Below the pieces are notes generated by a model. That model saw nothing but the letters and a program-made list of their open reading frames with translations. It was not told the DNA's origin and ran no database searches. From contig JAZBRS010000026.1 of the NCBI GenBank assembly GCA_037176725.1, forward strand, positions 99,059,501 to 99,123,500: 64,000 nt of DNA, read 5' to 3'. Positions 21,349-32,770 of the stretch are shown piece by piece; position 1 is the stretch's first letter, and the number at the start of each line of letters is the position of its first letter. This DNA is from Posidonia oceanica. Taxonomy: Eukaryota; Streptophyta; Magnoliopsida; Alismatales; Posidoniaceae. The position numbers and the translations under genes are program-made.

Positions 21349-22830
21349 AAGCAAAGTGTAACATGTTGATCAACTCAGCGGCTTGTGCGGGTTAAATCCA
21401 ATGCTTGTAACTGGATTTCAATGAATATGAAGACTATCATGATGTTGTGTATGCTCCACATTGGCTTTTGTTTGTGGCACTTGGGGTCTTCTTGGTTTTA
21501 CAGGCAAAATGCAACCAATCCACTAGCAACTGTTCCACAGCCAGGACCCTGTTAAACACGCGATGATAGTACGTGGGAGCTGAGTGCGGGATCTACACGC
21601 GGGGACAGCCTGGCAGGCCACTATCAGTGTCCTTCCCCCCCTCTAAGTGGTGTAAGGGGGCCGGGCGTAGCCTCCTGACTGTGTCTATGACCTTCAAGCT
21701 GATGGGCAAGTCCGCTCTGCCTCCTGCCAAGGATTCTGCCTCTGAATGGTGATCCGCTAGCAAAGTCTGGCTTGAACTCGGTGCATCCTTCGATATTGGC
21801 TTGTTGTTTGGTAGCCTCTGACTAGGTCAACGATGCATGTCTGGCTTAGGAATGTCTAGTCCCTAGCCATACTGCCCCAATGATCTCTGTAGCAGGCAAC
21901 GGCGTGCCTTGGCTTGAAACCAAGCTGGAACCTTGCAGTATCTGGCAAGAGGGATGCTAAATGGATGCATGATCGATGTGAATATCTTGTCGTCCTCAGT
22001 ATATGGAATGCTTTTAATGCCTGCTATGGAGAAGGGAGTGATCTCAAACCTCATCTGACCCTACCTAGGCCCTCAGCTGTTGGTGGCACTCAGGGAAGGG
22101 TGAAGGTGTGTTTGTTTGGTGGTGAGATGAGAATGGGCTTCATGCCAAACCCTCTCCAGGACCTATACCTTCTCTTTTAATTCCCTTAATTTTCTCTCAC
22201 ATAGACGAGCAAGCTCACTCTATCCCTGACTTGGAGGTAATAGATGCCTGGTCTGGTGTTCAAGAGTTGTCACTACTAAAAGGGGTGGCTAGTCCCTGGG
22301 GAAATGTGCTTCCCAGGCATGGGCTTTGACTCCTCTCCAAGGTTGGCTGAGGGAACAGGGCTACTCTGCTCGCCTCTAACTCTAGGGCTAGCTTCTATCT
22401 TCGCCTTCTGTCTTCTTATTTCTTTTGTGCCCTGGTAGGCGGATACATAAATTTTGTATGGCTCACACTCTCGCCTCGCCCTAGCATTTTGTCTCCCTCT
22501 TGAGGTGTAGGCCCTAGGAGGTTTGAACATTTCGTCCATTATCACATTGAAGGTGGCTCCCTTACTGGCTAAGATATCTAGGTAGGACCAGATGAAGTGA
22601 GGTTGGATCCCTACTCAAGCAGGCAAGCTTTTTCGATTTTCCTCATTGGACGATGATTGTAATGCATGATGATGATGTTGCATGCTACGTGCAGATGCTG
22701 TTTATGACTGTCGAGTAGCATGTAAAGCAAATAAAAGAGTGCAAATGCGAGTGCATGATAGTGGGACGGTCATGCATGCATTGAATGCAAAGGAAAAGGG
22801 GATTCTACAAGGCAAGGATACAGTTCCAGA
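21349..22830. other. Spacer between PMD pseudogene 2 and integrase
   Basis: Convergent 3' ends meet here: PMD 2 ends on the plus strand and integrase on the minus strand. A G-box-array fragment resembling LTR C U3 (about 21565-21625, GTACGTGGGAGCTGAGTGCGGG) is present. No domain was recognised in the short open frames. Confidence 0.4.
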
Positions 22831-24294
22831 TCACTGGTAGTATTTCTTGAGGTAGCAGGCATTGACTAGCTCGGACTGCTCAACCTGATCCATACTCTCG
22901 AGGATTGCTGCGCCCCTAGAGAATATCTGCTTGATGACGTAAGGGCCATGCTAGTTGGGCCGAAATTTGCCTCAGCCGTCAGGAAGGTGAATGGCTCGCA
23001 AGACCAAGTCACCTAGCATGAAGCTTCTGGGCTTGACTTTCTTCTGATAGGACCTGGCCATCCTCTTCTGACAGCATTGAGCGTGGTGCATTGCCTGCAA
23101 TCTACGCTTGTCGATCAAGTTCAACTGGGCGCAGCGGTCTTCGACCTATTCTGCCTCTTCCAGTTCTGCCTCATTTAGAATCTGTAGGGACGGGATCTCA
23201 ACTTCAATAGGCAAAACAGCCTCCATGCCAAAGACCAGTGAATAAGGAGTTGCTCCTGTTGAGGTCCGGACCGACGTTCTGTAGGCCCATAAGACGTATG
23301 GGAGCTTGTCGTGCCAGTCCTTGTGAGTCTCTACCATCTTCTTGAGGATCTTTATCAAGTTCTTATTGGCTGACTCGACTGCGCCATTCATCTGTGGCCA
23401 ATAAGGGGAGGACTTGTGGTGCTTAATCTTGAAACTGTGCAGGCATTCCTCCATTCTCTTGGCTATGAAGTTCGTGCCATTATCAGAGATGAGCACATAC
23501 GAGACCCCGTAACGGGCAATGATATTGTTCCTGATGAACTTCTCCGTTACTATGGCCGTTACTACCTTGTATGAGGCCGCCTCCACCCATTTGGTAAAGT
23601 AGTCGATCGCCACAAGGATGAAGCGATGACCGTTAGAGGCTGCAGGATGGATTGCGCCGATGACATCAATTCCCCAAGTGGAGAAAGGCCAAGGTGATGC
23701 CATGTTGTGGAGTTGCTGCAGCGACACATGGATGAAATTCCCATGTATCTGACAGTTGTGGCATCTGCGCACGAACCGGCAACAATCTGCCTCCATTGTG
23801 GACCAGAAGTAACCCTGCAGCATAATTTTCTTGGCTAGCAACATGCTGTTCATGTGTGGGCCGCATGTCCCTGCGTGGACCTGAAGCATCAGCGTGTCAG
23901 CCACTTTTTTGTCTGTGCAGCGCAAAAGCATCTGATTGTAGGACCTTCTGTAGAGATGTCCTGCTCCCAAGACATACTTGGACGCCAGGCGCGCCATAGT
24001 CTTTCTGTTTACTGCTGACGTGTCGGTTGGGAGGTTGCTAGACTCCAGGAAGACCTTGATGTCATGGTACCAGAGTGGTTCCTCTATAATAACTGCCTCC
24101 TCGATACTCATGCAGTGCACGGGCTGCTCGACGCGGGTGACTGACACATCCACTGCATTGTCTTCGGGTATGGAGAGCCAGGATGCCAAGGTTGCCAAAG
24201 CGTCTGAATAAGCATTCTTGGCTCTATTCATGAAGGTGAAGCGAGTCTCCTCGAAATGCTTGATCAGTTCCAGTAGGTACTCATGGTATGGCAC
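22831..24294 (-). pseudogene. Integrase domain of element C pol
   Basis: The minus frame shows a zinc-binding head (HAGTCGPHM ... CCRFVRRCHNC) and the catalytic DDE triad: Asp in WGIDVIGAI, Asp in ISDNGTNF, Glu in NGAVESANK. These join new DNA to the genome. A typical Tat C-terminus ends LKKYYQ before TGA at 22831-22833. In-frame stops lie at 23146-23148 and twice near 22950-22975, each at a place where Trp or Arg is expected (TGG to TAG, CGA to TGA). A TAG at 24316-24318 precedes the core. The domain is full length but cannot be translated through. Confidence 0.85.
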
Positions 24295-24396
24295 TAGCTT
24301 GGGGTCCTTGGTCCTCTAGTCACCAATGACTTGGGAGACGACTAGCATTGCATCGCCGTGCACATGCAGCTTCCGCACACCATGCTCAAGTGCGAC

Positions 24397-24606
24397 TCAC
24401 AGTCCCAGGATGCAGGCTTCGTATTCTGCCTTGTTGTTGGTGCAGTTGAAGGTCATTTTCCTAGCAAACGGGATTAGTTCTCCTTGTGGTGTTGCTAGGA
24501 CTGCTCCGATGCCTCTGCCTCTTTTATTGACGGCGCTGTCAAAAAACATGTGCCATTGAAATTCATCCTCGGGATCCTTCTGTTCGGCATCTTCTGAGGC
24601 AAACAA
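24397..24606 (-). pseudogene. Archaeal-type RNase H domain (aRH) of element C pol
   Basis: The stretch WHMFFDSAVNKRGRGIGAVL and the following TNNKAEYEACILGL match the second RNase H found in Tat/Ogre elements (catalytic Asp in FDSA, Glu in AEYEA). Its presence between the RT-linked RNase H and integrase is diagnostic for the lineage. Bounded by TGA at 24397-24399 (expected Arg, CGA) and a TAG at 24631-24633. Sequence continuing past the stop (VALEHGVRKLHVHGDAMLV) stays in frame with integrase. Confidence 0.85.
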
Positions 24607-24756
24607 GATGTCCTCATCAGGAAACTGCGCCTACAAAGGTTGATATTCAGGTAGTGGTAAGTCGGCCAGGTGATCTGCTACGGCCTGCCCCTTCATCGAC
24701 TTTTGGGTGACGAAGGTGATGTCGTATTGAGATAAGAGCACTTGCCATTTGACACA

Positions 24757-25202
24757 TCAGCCTACTAGTGCGGGCTTCTGAAACAAATATTTCATTGGGT
24801 CATGCCTGCACAAGAGTACAATGGGGTAGGCCTTCATATAGTGCCTCAGCTTTTGCGTAGCCCGGACTAGGGAAAGGCAAGTTTTCTCGATCATTGTATA
24901 CCTAGCTTCGCAGTCATTGAACTTCCTGCTCAGGTAGTAGATGCCACGCTCTTTGCGACCCGATTCATCATGCTGGCCCAGGACTGTGCCTACAGAATGC
25001 TGTGTCGTTGAGAGGTACATTAGCAGGGGTCTTCCTGGCGTAGGAGGAACCAAGACAGGGGGCTTAGTTAGGAGCTGCTTGTGTTTTTCAAACGCGGCCT
25101 GGCATTCGTCGCCCCACTTGATTTGTGCATTTTTCTCAAGAGTTTGAAGATCGGCTCGCAGATGGGCGTGAGCTGTGCGACGAATCGACTGATATACTGC
25201 AG
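24757..25202 (-). pseudogene. RT-linked RNase H domain of element C pol
   Basis: Motifs include RPLLMYLSTTQHSVGTVLGQ, IYYLSRKFNDCEARY and LRHYMKAYP, standard for Ty3/gypsy RNase H, which removes the RNA strand during reverse transcription. It is separated from RT by TGA at 25203 (expected Arg) and by a one-base loss in an A run near 25132. It ends at TGA 24757-24759, where GR-AKWQ is normal. Confidence 0.85.
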
Positions 25203-25976
25203 TCACCCTAGTAGGCCCTGGACCTCCTTCTCAGTAACAAGGGGTGGCATTTCAATGATGGATCGGGCTTTGTTGGGATCTACTTCAATCCCCCTCTGGT
25301 TGACAATATAGCCAAGGAGCTTTCCAAATGATACGCCGAAGACGCATTTGTTGGGATTGAGCCTAAGTTTGAAGCGCTTAAGGCAGTTGAACAACTTCTT
25401 CAAGCAAGTAAGATGATCTTCGGGCTCCCAGGACTTGGCGATCATGTCGTCCATGTAGACCTCCACTTCATGATGCATGAGGTCATGGAACAAAGTCGTC
25501 ATTGCTCTTTGGTAAGTTGCTCCAGCATTTTTTAGCCCAAATGGCATTACTCTGTAGCAGAAGACCCCCCATGGAGTGATGAAAGATGTTTTCTCCATAT
25601 CCTCCTTTGCCATCCGAATCTGGTTGTAGCCTAAAAAGCCGACCATGAATGAAAGCATCTTGTGGCTTGCTGTATTGTCTACCAGGACGTCTATGTGCGG
25701 TAGAGGAAAGTCGTCCTTGGGACTGGCTTTGTTTAGATCTTTGTAATCGATGCACATGCAAACTTTTCCGTCCTTTTTAGGTACAGGCACAACGTTGCCG
25801 AGCCATTCCAGGTATAGAACGACCTTGAGGAAGCTGACATTATGCTGCTTCATAATTTCCTCCTTGATCATCAACAGCCACTGCGATCGCCACCTCCTAA
25901 GCTTTTGTTTAACTGGCTTTACATCCGGGTCTAGTGGTAGTGTGTGTACCACTATCTCGACATCTAAGCCAACCAT
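25203..25976 (-). pseudogene. Reverse transcriptase domain of element C pol
   Basis: The frame carries the RT core in order: VVPVPKKDGKVCMCIDYKDL, FPLPHID, KTSFITPWGVFCYRVMPFGL, the catalytic VYMDDMIAKS and LGYIVNQRGIEVDP. All catalytic aspartates are present. Upstream, the linker ADVFA-stop-SYDDM has TAG for the usual Trp. A one-base loss in a C run near 26049 puts the protease-RT linker in another frame. Full length for the family, but inactive because the polyprotein cannot be read through. Confidence 0.9.
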
Positions 25977-28030
25977 ATCATCATAGCTCTAAGCGAAGAC
26001 GTCTGCATATTCCGTGCGGAATGCAATGAACTCTTCCCGGGCTTGGGGGGCAATTTGGCACTAATACGGACTTGTTTAATTTCCTCGGCTGTGCCGATGT
26101 TGATGATCTCTACTTCCTCCTCGACGTGTAGGTTTGGTCCTTCTAGATCGTCACCGAGGGGTTGAAACTCAGGCAAAGGTTCATCATTCTCTTCTATGCT
26201 TGTATCGTCCTCCTCATAAGCTATGAGTTCCGAGAGGATCTCCTTCTCAAAGGTTGGATTTGTGACATCGAAGGAGCAAATCTGTTCAGCATCCTGGCCC
26301 TGATGGCGCTTCAGGATGGTCACGCTGACTCGTGTGTTTCTATATGCTCGCTGCATGGGCTCAGCTCTTGAGGCCTCTGGTTCTGCTGGTCGTCCAGGTC
26401 TTTCTGCCTCTGCTGTCTCTGTTGCTGCTGCTGTTACTGCATGCTCCTCCGCATTTCCTGATGTACTGGCGAAGAGCGTCCTGATCCAGTAACTGTCTCT
26501 TGGCAGGTTGGTGGGACTGCTTTTGCCTACTGTGCTGCCTAAGCGGGGCAAGCGCTGTACAAACCACTTAGACCCACCTCCTGGCTGCGAGGTGATTAAT
26601 TCAAATGGTCTAGTGAGTGGTGGAATTGCTGTTTCCTCCAAGACCATGATGGATGAGTGGTCCTATTGCCTGGGGGGATGTGCAGGTATCTAATCTGTAA
26701 TCACTGCCTTTCTTTTCCTTGTGGCATCCAATTCGGCGGCATCTTCTACAAATACTGCCAACTACTCCTAGAATAATAACTCTAAGTCCTCGAGCATGTC
26801 CTCCTCTTGCGCCTCCTTGACGGCTCCCTCTTCTTCATCGGGAGCGAGGTCGACAAGGTAGGCACTGCACGGCTCATACGCCTGCCGCTCGAGATTTCCC
26901 CCTCTTGGGGCGGTTGCCTCGGCCGCTAATTGGATTAGAGGCTAAGGCGCTCGCCATGACGAGGGTGCTATCCGTGTTGGCAAGTAGAGAGGATAAGCTG
27001 GCCCGTTGCTTGGGAGGGCGGATAGCTAGACGGTCGCACTAGGAGATAGGACTCCTTTGGTAGGTGGTGACACTGTGGGTGTAGCTGTGGACACCATGTG
27101 GTCCCGCCACAAGACTTGATTCTTTAAAGTCGGTGGTTGTGTGGCTGTAGGATCCACTTGCATTGTTAATAATGCCACTGGCAAAGCAGGAGGACCTACT
27201 GAACTGGCATAGCTCTTCTCCCAAGGAAAGGGGCACAGTGCTGAGGCGATTGTTGTCCTGGTCGGGCAGGATGGCAGCTTCTGGGGATGCACTCCCGACT
27301 GTGGAGCTACTGCTGCAACTGGTGGGCAAACTGATGATGCTGTGTAAGGACGAGTGGCTGTCAACCCTGATGTAGCGTCTGCCAGAACTGTTATAACTGT
27401 AGGAGGCAGGGAGAAGCGAACTAACCGAGGTGCTGGGGGATCTGGCTGGGCATCCTTGCTGACTTGCACGGTGTCTGTCTCTGACTGCTCTTCATCTGAA
27501 TACCAGTCTTTGACAGTGACCCACTCTTCTGATGGCAACGGGGAATCTGAGCGCAGTGCGGCCTGTGCTACGGCTTCATTAAGGTTGGGATCGAGAATAC
27601 CTGCACTAATGAAGTTAGAGAAATTCAAAGGAATGAACATCCTTCGACCCCTTCCACGCCGGTATGCATCCTTACTTAGCTGCCAGTCGTAACCGAGGCC
27701 TTCATGGTCTCTTTTCTCTTCTGCCGTCATCGGCTCAGCGATCCCTTAGCCGTGTAACCCGAGCGACGTTCCGTGCTTGTAGCCCCACCTGTGGCAAAGG
27801 TTCTCGACCATCCGAGACGGATTTCCCTGAGTGGTCGAAAGATTGACACGCTCAAGATCGGAAAGGAAGTCAACTGGTTCGAACCGATTGACGTGATACA
27901 TGACATCGGTGGGTTTAGAATCAAAGGAGATAGTCTGCGGGGAAACTGAGGAGACCGCCTTGCCTCCCTCTCTGTCAAAGTTTTCAGCCATGACAGCGAT
28001 GATTTCGTCATCGTGGCGGAACTTTATCAT
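25977..28030 (-). pseudogene. Protease-RT linker of element C pol
   Basis: Conserved Tat linker words occur in several frames: MIKFRHDDEII directly after protease, HEGLGYDWQLSKDAYRRGRGR near 27700-27650, and an acidic stretch ending EEVEIINIGTAEE near 26100 before RT. The long middle (about 26650-27600) is low-complexity and proline/threonine-rich. Several stops and shifts break it. Open frames on the opposite strand are shadows. Confidence 0.6.
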
Positions 28031-28489
28031 TCAGTGGAGAGTTGAGGGGATCACCTGATGTTGGTGCAGCCAAGGACGCCCCAACAGAAGATTGAAAGAC
28101 AGCTCTAAATCAACGATGAAAAAGTCAACATCGAATACCACTGGGCCGTTGGCAAGGGGGATAACCAAAGCTCCCAGAGCGTCGTGGTGCGTGTTGTCAA
28201 ACAACGTCATCCCTTTGGTGACTGGTGTGATATCATCGACTTTGAATCTGAGTTTACTTGCAGTGCGCAAGGGGCAGACATTAAGGTCTGTGCCACTATC
28301 AACCAAAGTTAGAGGGATGCGGAGATCGTTGTACTGCACTGTGACGAAGAGGGGCTTGTTGTGGCATGCCCCTACTGAGGGGAGTTCATCACTCGAGAAA
28401 GAGATGACGTGGGGTTCTGCAATCATGCCCACCATGCTCTCAAGGGTTGCGGGTTTGATGGTTTGGGATACATGGGCTGCCTGGAACAC
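28031..28489 (-). pseudogene. Aspartic protease domain of element C pol
   Basis: The active-site motif LVDSGTDLNVCPL and the later FNLLLGRPWLH with PSTLH are typical of Ty3/gypsy retropepsin, which acts as a dimer to cut Gag-Pol. The domain is intact for about 150 codons. TGA at 28031-28033 follows PSTLH; the next residues (MIKFRHDDEII) continue in a neighbouring frame of pol. Confidence 0.85.
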
Positions 28490-29064
28490 ACGGAGGAAGG
28501 CCTCTCGGTGCTCCGCAGAAGAGTGGATTAGATCCCAGATGGAGATGTCGGCCTTTACCCTCTTAAGCTGGGCGGTAATGTCGGCACTGGGTTGGCCTTT
28601 CTGGGTGGAGGCAGAGGGTTGAATGGGGTCTTGGGATGGTTTGGCGGTTTGCTTTGTGGATGGAGTGGTTGTGGCTTCTGGAGTGGTAGGCTAGACTACC
28701 GGGGCTGGAGGCCTATACACCCTTCCCGAATGTGTAACTTCGGTGTACATTTCTGTGGTGTAGTCAAATGGGACTCTATGGGTATCCCGGGTCAAAGTAA
28801 TGACCACGGGTATGCGGGCCGCAAGCTCCAGGGTGTTGGCAGCGGATAGGTGGGTCCTGCTGGTGTAGTAAACTGGGAGGAGGGCTGAAGAGGTTCTGGT
28901 TGCGGCAAGGCCAGCAGGCAGATAGGTAGCTCAGCAGGGTGTTGCATGGTGGGGCGAGCGGCGGAAGGCCCCGGCTCGGCGTTCAGCTATATCATATGGA
29001 TTGCTGATTCAGAGCCGGCAAGAATAGAGTTATACAGAGCCAAAGGAAAAGGATCTGAAACACG
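28490..29064 (-). other. Gag-protease spacer of element C
   Basis: Between the end of the gag frame and protease. The minus strand is proline-, threonine- and glutamine-rich with stops; no domain was recognised. Long plus-strand frames over it have no family resemblance. Confidence 0.35.
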
Positions 29065-31327
29065 TTAGATTAGAGAAGATGGGTCCATTGTGAAAGCGGT
29101 GGGTCCAGAAGGGAAGAGATCATGGACTCCTGAGGTCCCAGCGCCTCTTGAGCCAGAATGCTCAGGCAGGGGCCGATGCAAGATGCTGGGATGAGCTAGA
29201 GATGATGCAAGGGTGGATGCAAGTGGAGGGGCAGAAGTGGATGCCGCCTCCTGAGTGTTTATGATGATGACCCTTTGGTCGATCAGGTCCTGGATGGCTC
29301 CCCGCAAAGTGAAGCAGTTATCTGTCGAGTGGCCCTCAACTCGATGGTAATTGCAAAAGAGGCCTGCCTTGTACCACGGTGGAAGTGGGTTTGGCAGTGG
29401 GCGAACCTCGGGGAACCTAAGGAGTGACGCCACCTTAGGCAGGACGGTGCTCAGCGGTTCCATGAGCTTTATGAATTGGCACGTGTTGCCACGAAACTGT
29501 TTCTGCGGAGGGCATTGTCCTTACCGGGCCGGTGCGGTTGGATAGACCGGCTGGGTGGTGTGTGCAATCTGTAGAGTGTGTGACGGTGCAGGAGCATAAA
29601 CCATTTGATTCGGGGCAGGGTGACCCGCCAGGTTGAACTGCTCCATAGGAGAATCGACATAGGCAACGGTGGGCTTGGGCTGATCCCTCCTTCTGGCATG
29701 GTTGTTGCCACTGTTGTTGCTGTTGTAGTAGTTGTTGTTGTTGCGGTTGGGGACGATGTCCTGCCCAGCAAGTGCGGAGATTGTGGGGTAGCGGCCGCTG
29801 CGGATTGCACTCTCTATGCGGGAGCCTGACCGAATCAGTGATGCAAATGTGGTGACAGATTGAAGACTGAGCATACCCCCAATCGATGGTAGTGAGCCCC
29901 AGATGAGGATCTCGATAGACTCTTCGTCAGAGGGCCTATCTCGAACCTGCGAGGCCAATGCGCGCCATCGGCCGACGTACTCCCCGAACGGCTCATGGGG
30001 TTTCTGCACAGTGGAGACCAAATCCTCCTGCTTTGGGACTTGGTCGAGATTAAAAGAGTATTGTTCCACAAACGCCAGGGTGAGGGCGCTCCAGGTCCTA
30101 ATGGAGGCCATATCAAGTGACGTGAACCACTTGAGAGTCGGACCAGTAAGACACTTTTGAAACAGATAGATAAGGAACCTCTCATCGCCCTGAAGCTGTG
30201 TGAGGTCCCCGTAATAAGCCTGTAGATGAGAGATAGGGCAGCCCTTCCCGTTGTACTTGTCAAAGTCTGGGACGCGGAAATTCACTGGGAGTATAGCCTC
30301 TAGGAAGTAGCAGAGGTCTCGGTACTCGAAGGACTGGCGTTCCCCGCTATGCACTCGACGGAGTGCTCTCTCCAGATCACCCATCCTGTTAAGGAGGGCA
30401 TCCAGGGTCGCTGCTAGCAAGGAAGATGTAGTTGGGGCAGGGTTAGCATATGCCGTTTGGGTCGCACCTAAGTGCTCCTCCGGATCCACCATCTTGTCAG
30501 TTGGTGAGGCGACATGATGGCCGGCATACCCGTGCAAGGGTGTGTGGTGCTGTGGGGTGTATGCAGGAACCTGAGTCTGTGGATGCAATGGGGGAAGATA
30601 AGCAGCATGCTGTGCTGTGGGTGTTGGAGCATGCGGAAGCAACAGCTGCTGCAATGGCACAGTGCCGAGCTACAAACCAAGTGGGTGTTGTGTTCCTGTC
30701 ATCCCGGAAGGATGACCTCCACAGGGGGGAGTGAAATGCTATGCAGTGAGGAGTGGGTGCACAGAAGGCAGCGATGCTGCCCCTACCGTCGGAGCAATGA
30801 GTAGCTACGGCGATGGCCGAGGCGGTGGTGCAGTGGGGAATGCCTGAAACTGGAAGGGAGGGACAAAAGGGACCTCAGGAGCCACGAGGGGGCGAAGAGA
30901 CAGAGCCATGTCCTGTAGATGCTGGACAAGCCCTAACAGGTGCTGGTACTATGCTTCAGGTGTCCCGTCAGTGGGAATACTGAATTACAGTGCCTGCGGG
31001 GAAATGGGTGCAACAGGTGGAGGCACAGACTGTCCAACAAGGCGGAATCCTACATCAGGAGGAGCTGTCGCAGTGGGGGAATCAAGCGCAAGACCCGGGA
31101 CATTATATCGTTTCTGGGGCACGAGAGGTAGTCACTGTGATAGATTAGGTGACAGTCCCTAGAGGTACGGTAGCCAGATGATGTCCGAAAATTCCAAGGT
31201 TCCCCTGCGCCTGAAAGTGAAAGGTGCGAGGGGCAACAATGGAGACTAGAGCCACAGAAGCAGGGGTCGGAACCTGGGACCCTTCCAAGGCAACAGAGAA
31301 CATGGGTTCACTAACATGCTAGGCCAT
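29065..31327 (-). pseudogene. gag: Gag polyprotein of element C
   Basis: The likely start is ATG at 31325-31327, aligned with the starts in A, D and F, but codon 3 is TAG. The N-terminal 200 residues or so are Pro/Ala/Thr-rich and frameshifted. From 30660 to 29521 the frame is open and carries the Tat capsid signature: FRVPDFDKYNGKGCPISHLQ, then LTGPTLKWFTSL, TFAEQY-like AFVEQYSFNLDQVP and FGEYVGRWRALASQV. After one TAA (29521-29523) the same frame continues to 29065 with a zinc-knuckle-like CNYHRVEGHSTDNC and LRGAIQDLIDQRV. Gag forms the particle and packages the RNA. The TAA is the only break between capsid and zinc knuckle. Confidence 0.8.
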
Positions 31328-32423
31328 GGCGGTCCAAGAGCGAGTGAGAACCGGACTGTGACAGGGAAAAGAAGGACGATGCCTAGGACGAGCTATCGTT
31401 GAACTCGACGGATATCTCGAGAAAGGAGGGTCGAGAAAAGGGTGTCACAACAGGGGCGTGAGCAAAGAAATAGACTCGAGCTCCGACAAGGGAACTCGCT
31501 CACAGACCTGAGTGACAAAGCAAACAAAGAGGTTAGGACCTGACAAATGAATGCAAATGCTGTTAGTTGTGATATGTATGATATGCATGCGAATGCTTTC
31601 TAACATGCTCTCTCTCACCAATCTAGTGTGTCCTAGTAGGTTATCTACTCCTTATCCACACAGGGTGTATAGGTCTCCGACTCGGTCAGAAAAGTAAGGC
31701 TCCCGTCTAAATCCTGGCCAAAGCCAAGCGGTGACGGGTGGTGCGTTGGGGAGCCATCAACCTGCCGAAAGCAAGGCTTGTACCCCCTAGTAACACCGAC
31801 ATGACCCCAGACAAGGGGGGACAAGGCCAATCCACCTGTGCTATCGCCAAAGCGATGGAACGAGGGACGGGACCTGTCCTTCTCAGACTAAATAGGCGGA
31901 CTCAGGGAGGAGAAGAATGCATGCCCTATATGCTCAAACATGCGAGTATGCATTAAGTTTTTTAGCTTGCCCGTTTTATTAACCGCAAAAAAAGGGGGTA
32001 GAAGTTGATGTAGAAGCTCTAGTAAGCCTAAATGTCACTTTTACTTGCATGTTTTAAGTTAGACCAAGGAAGGAGGCAATCACATCTCTACTTTACCTTA
32101 GGATAAATGCAAGAAAGGGGAAACAAACATTCAGTCATGGCAATGCTAAATCATACAACACATCAAAAGGCATGAGCATGGCATGTGATCGTGTTGTGTA
32201 CATGATTTGTGAAATAAAACAACCATCAAACCAAAAGAAGGCATGTACACTAAGGCATGTGCGTGCGGTGATAATGATATGCAGGTGTGGAAGGAGAATG
32301 AACAATCAATCACGACATTGCAAATAGCGCTAAATAGAATAACAAAGGGCTAGAACAAAGGAGCAAGCAAGGAAGGACCACAAGATAAGCGGAAGGCGGA
32401 AAACAAAAAGTCAAAGTCTAGTA
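31328..32423 (-). mobile_element. 5' leader of element C
   Basis: Homologous to the leaders of A, D and F. The conserved block lies at about 31640-31930. No credible gene is present. This is the expected place for packaging and dimerisation signals. Confidence 0.7.
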
Positions 32424-32441
32424 TCCCCAGCAGAGTGGCCA
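32424..32441 (-). promoter_or_regulatory. Primer-binding site of element C
   Basis: Plus strand TCCCCAGCAGAGTGGCCA: one change from the element A site (C to G). Six bases (CTTTAC) separate it from the LTR at 32448, against one base in A and F. Element D has the same longer spacer (CTTTCC). Confidence 0.75.
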
Positions 32442-32447
32442 CTTTAC

Positions 32448-32770
32448 TGTGACCATCTCTTTCGACGTACGACTTGGGAGCCACTGCCAAAGCTCGCAGA
32501 CGCCCGGCCATAGGGAATGAGGGCCACAGCTAATGGTGTATCCGAGGAAAGTTCGACTCGAGGAAGAAAACACTAATAAAATGATAAGTGACGATAAAAG
32601 AATAAAAGGAAAAGGAAAGGGATCAAGTCTAAACTCCTTGACGGAGTGGTCATTCTTATGCGACCGTCTCTCGCATATGATACGGGAGCCGCTGCCAAAG
32701 CTCGCAGATGCCCGATCGATGAGAAAGAGGGTCTCAATAAATGGCATGTCTGAGGAAGATTCGACCCGAT
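32448..32770 (-). repeat. Duplicated LTR terminus with decayed primer site (LTR C)
   Basis: GACCATCTCT at 32451 and GACCGTCTCT at 32662 start two copies 211 bp apart, each continuing GGGAGCC-CTGCCAAAGCTCGCAGA. Just left of the second copy, GGAGTGGTCATTCTTATG (about 32643) mirrors GAGTGGCCACTTTACTGTG at the true primer site. So LTR end plus primer site has been duplicated and the inner copy absorbed into the LTR. Confidence 0.65.

Noticed and set aside
24326..24559. Plus-strand frames over the pol region
   Set aside because: Shadows of the minus-strand RNase H and integrase frames.
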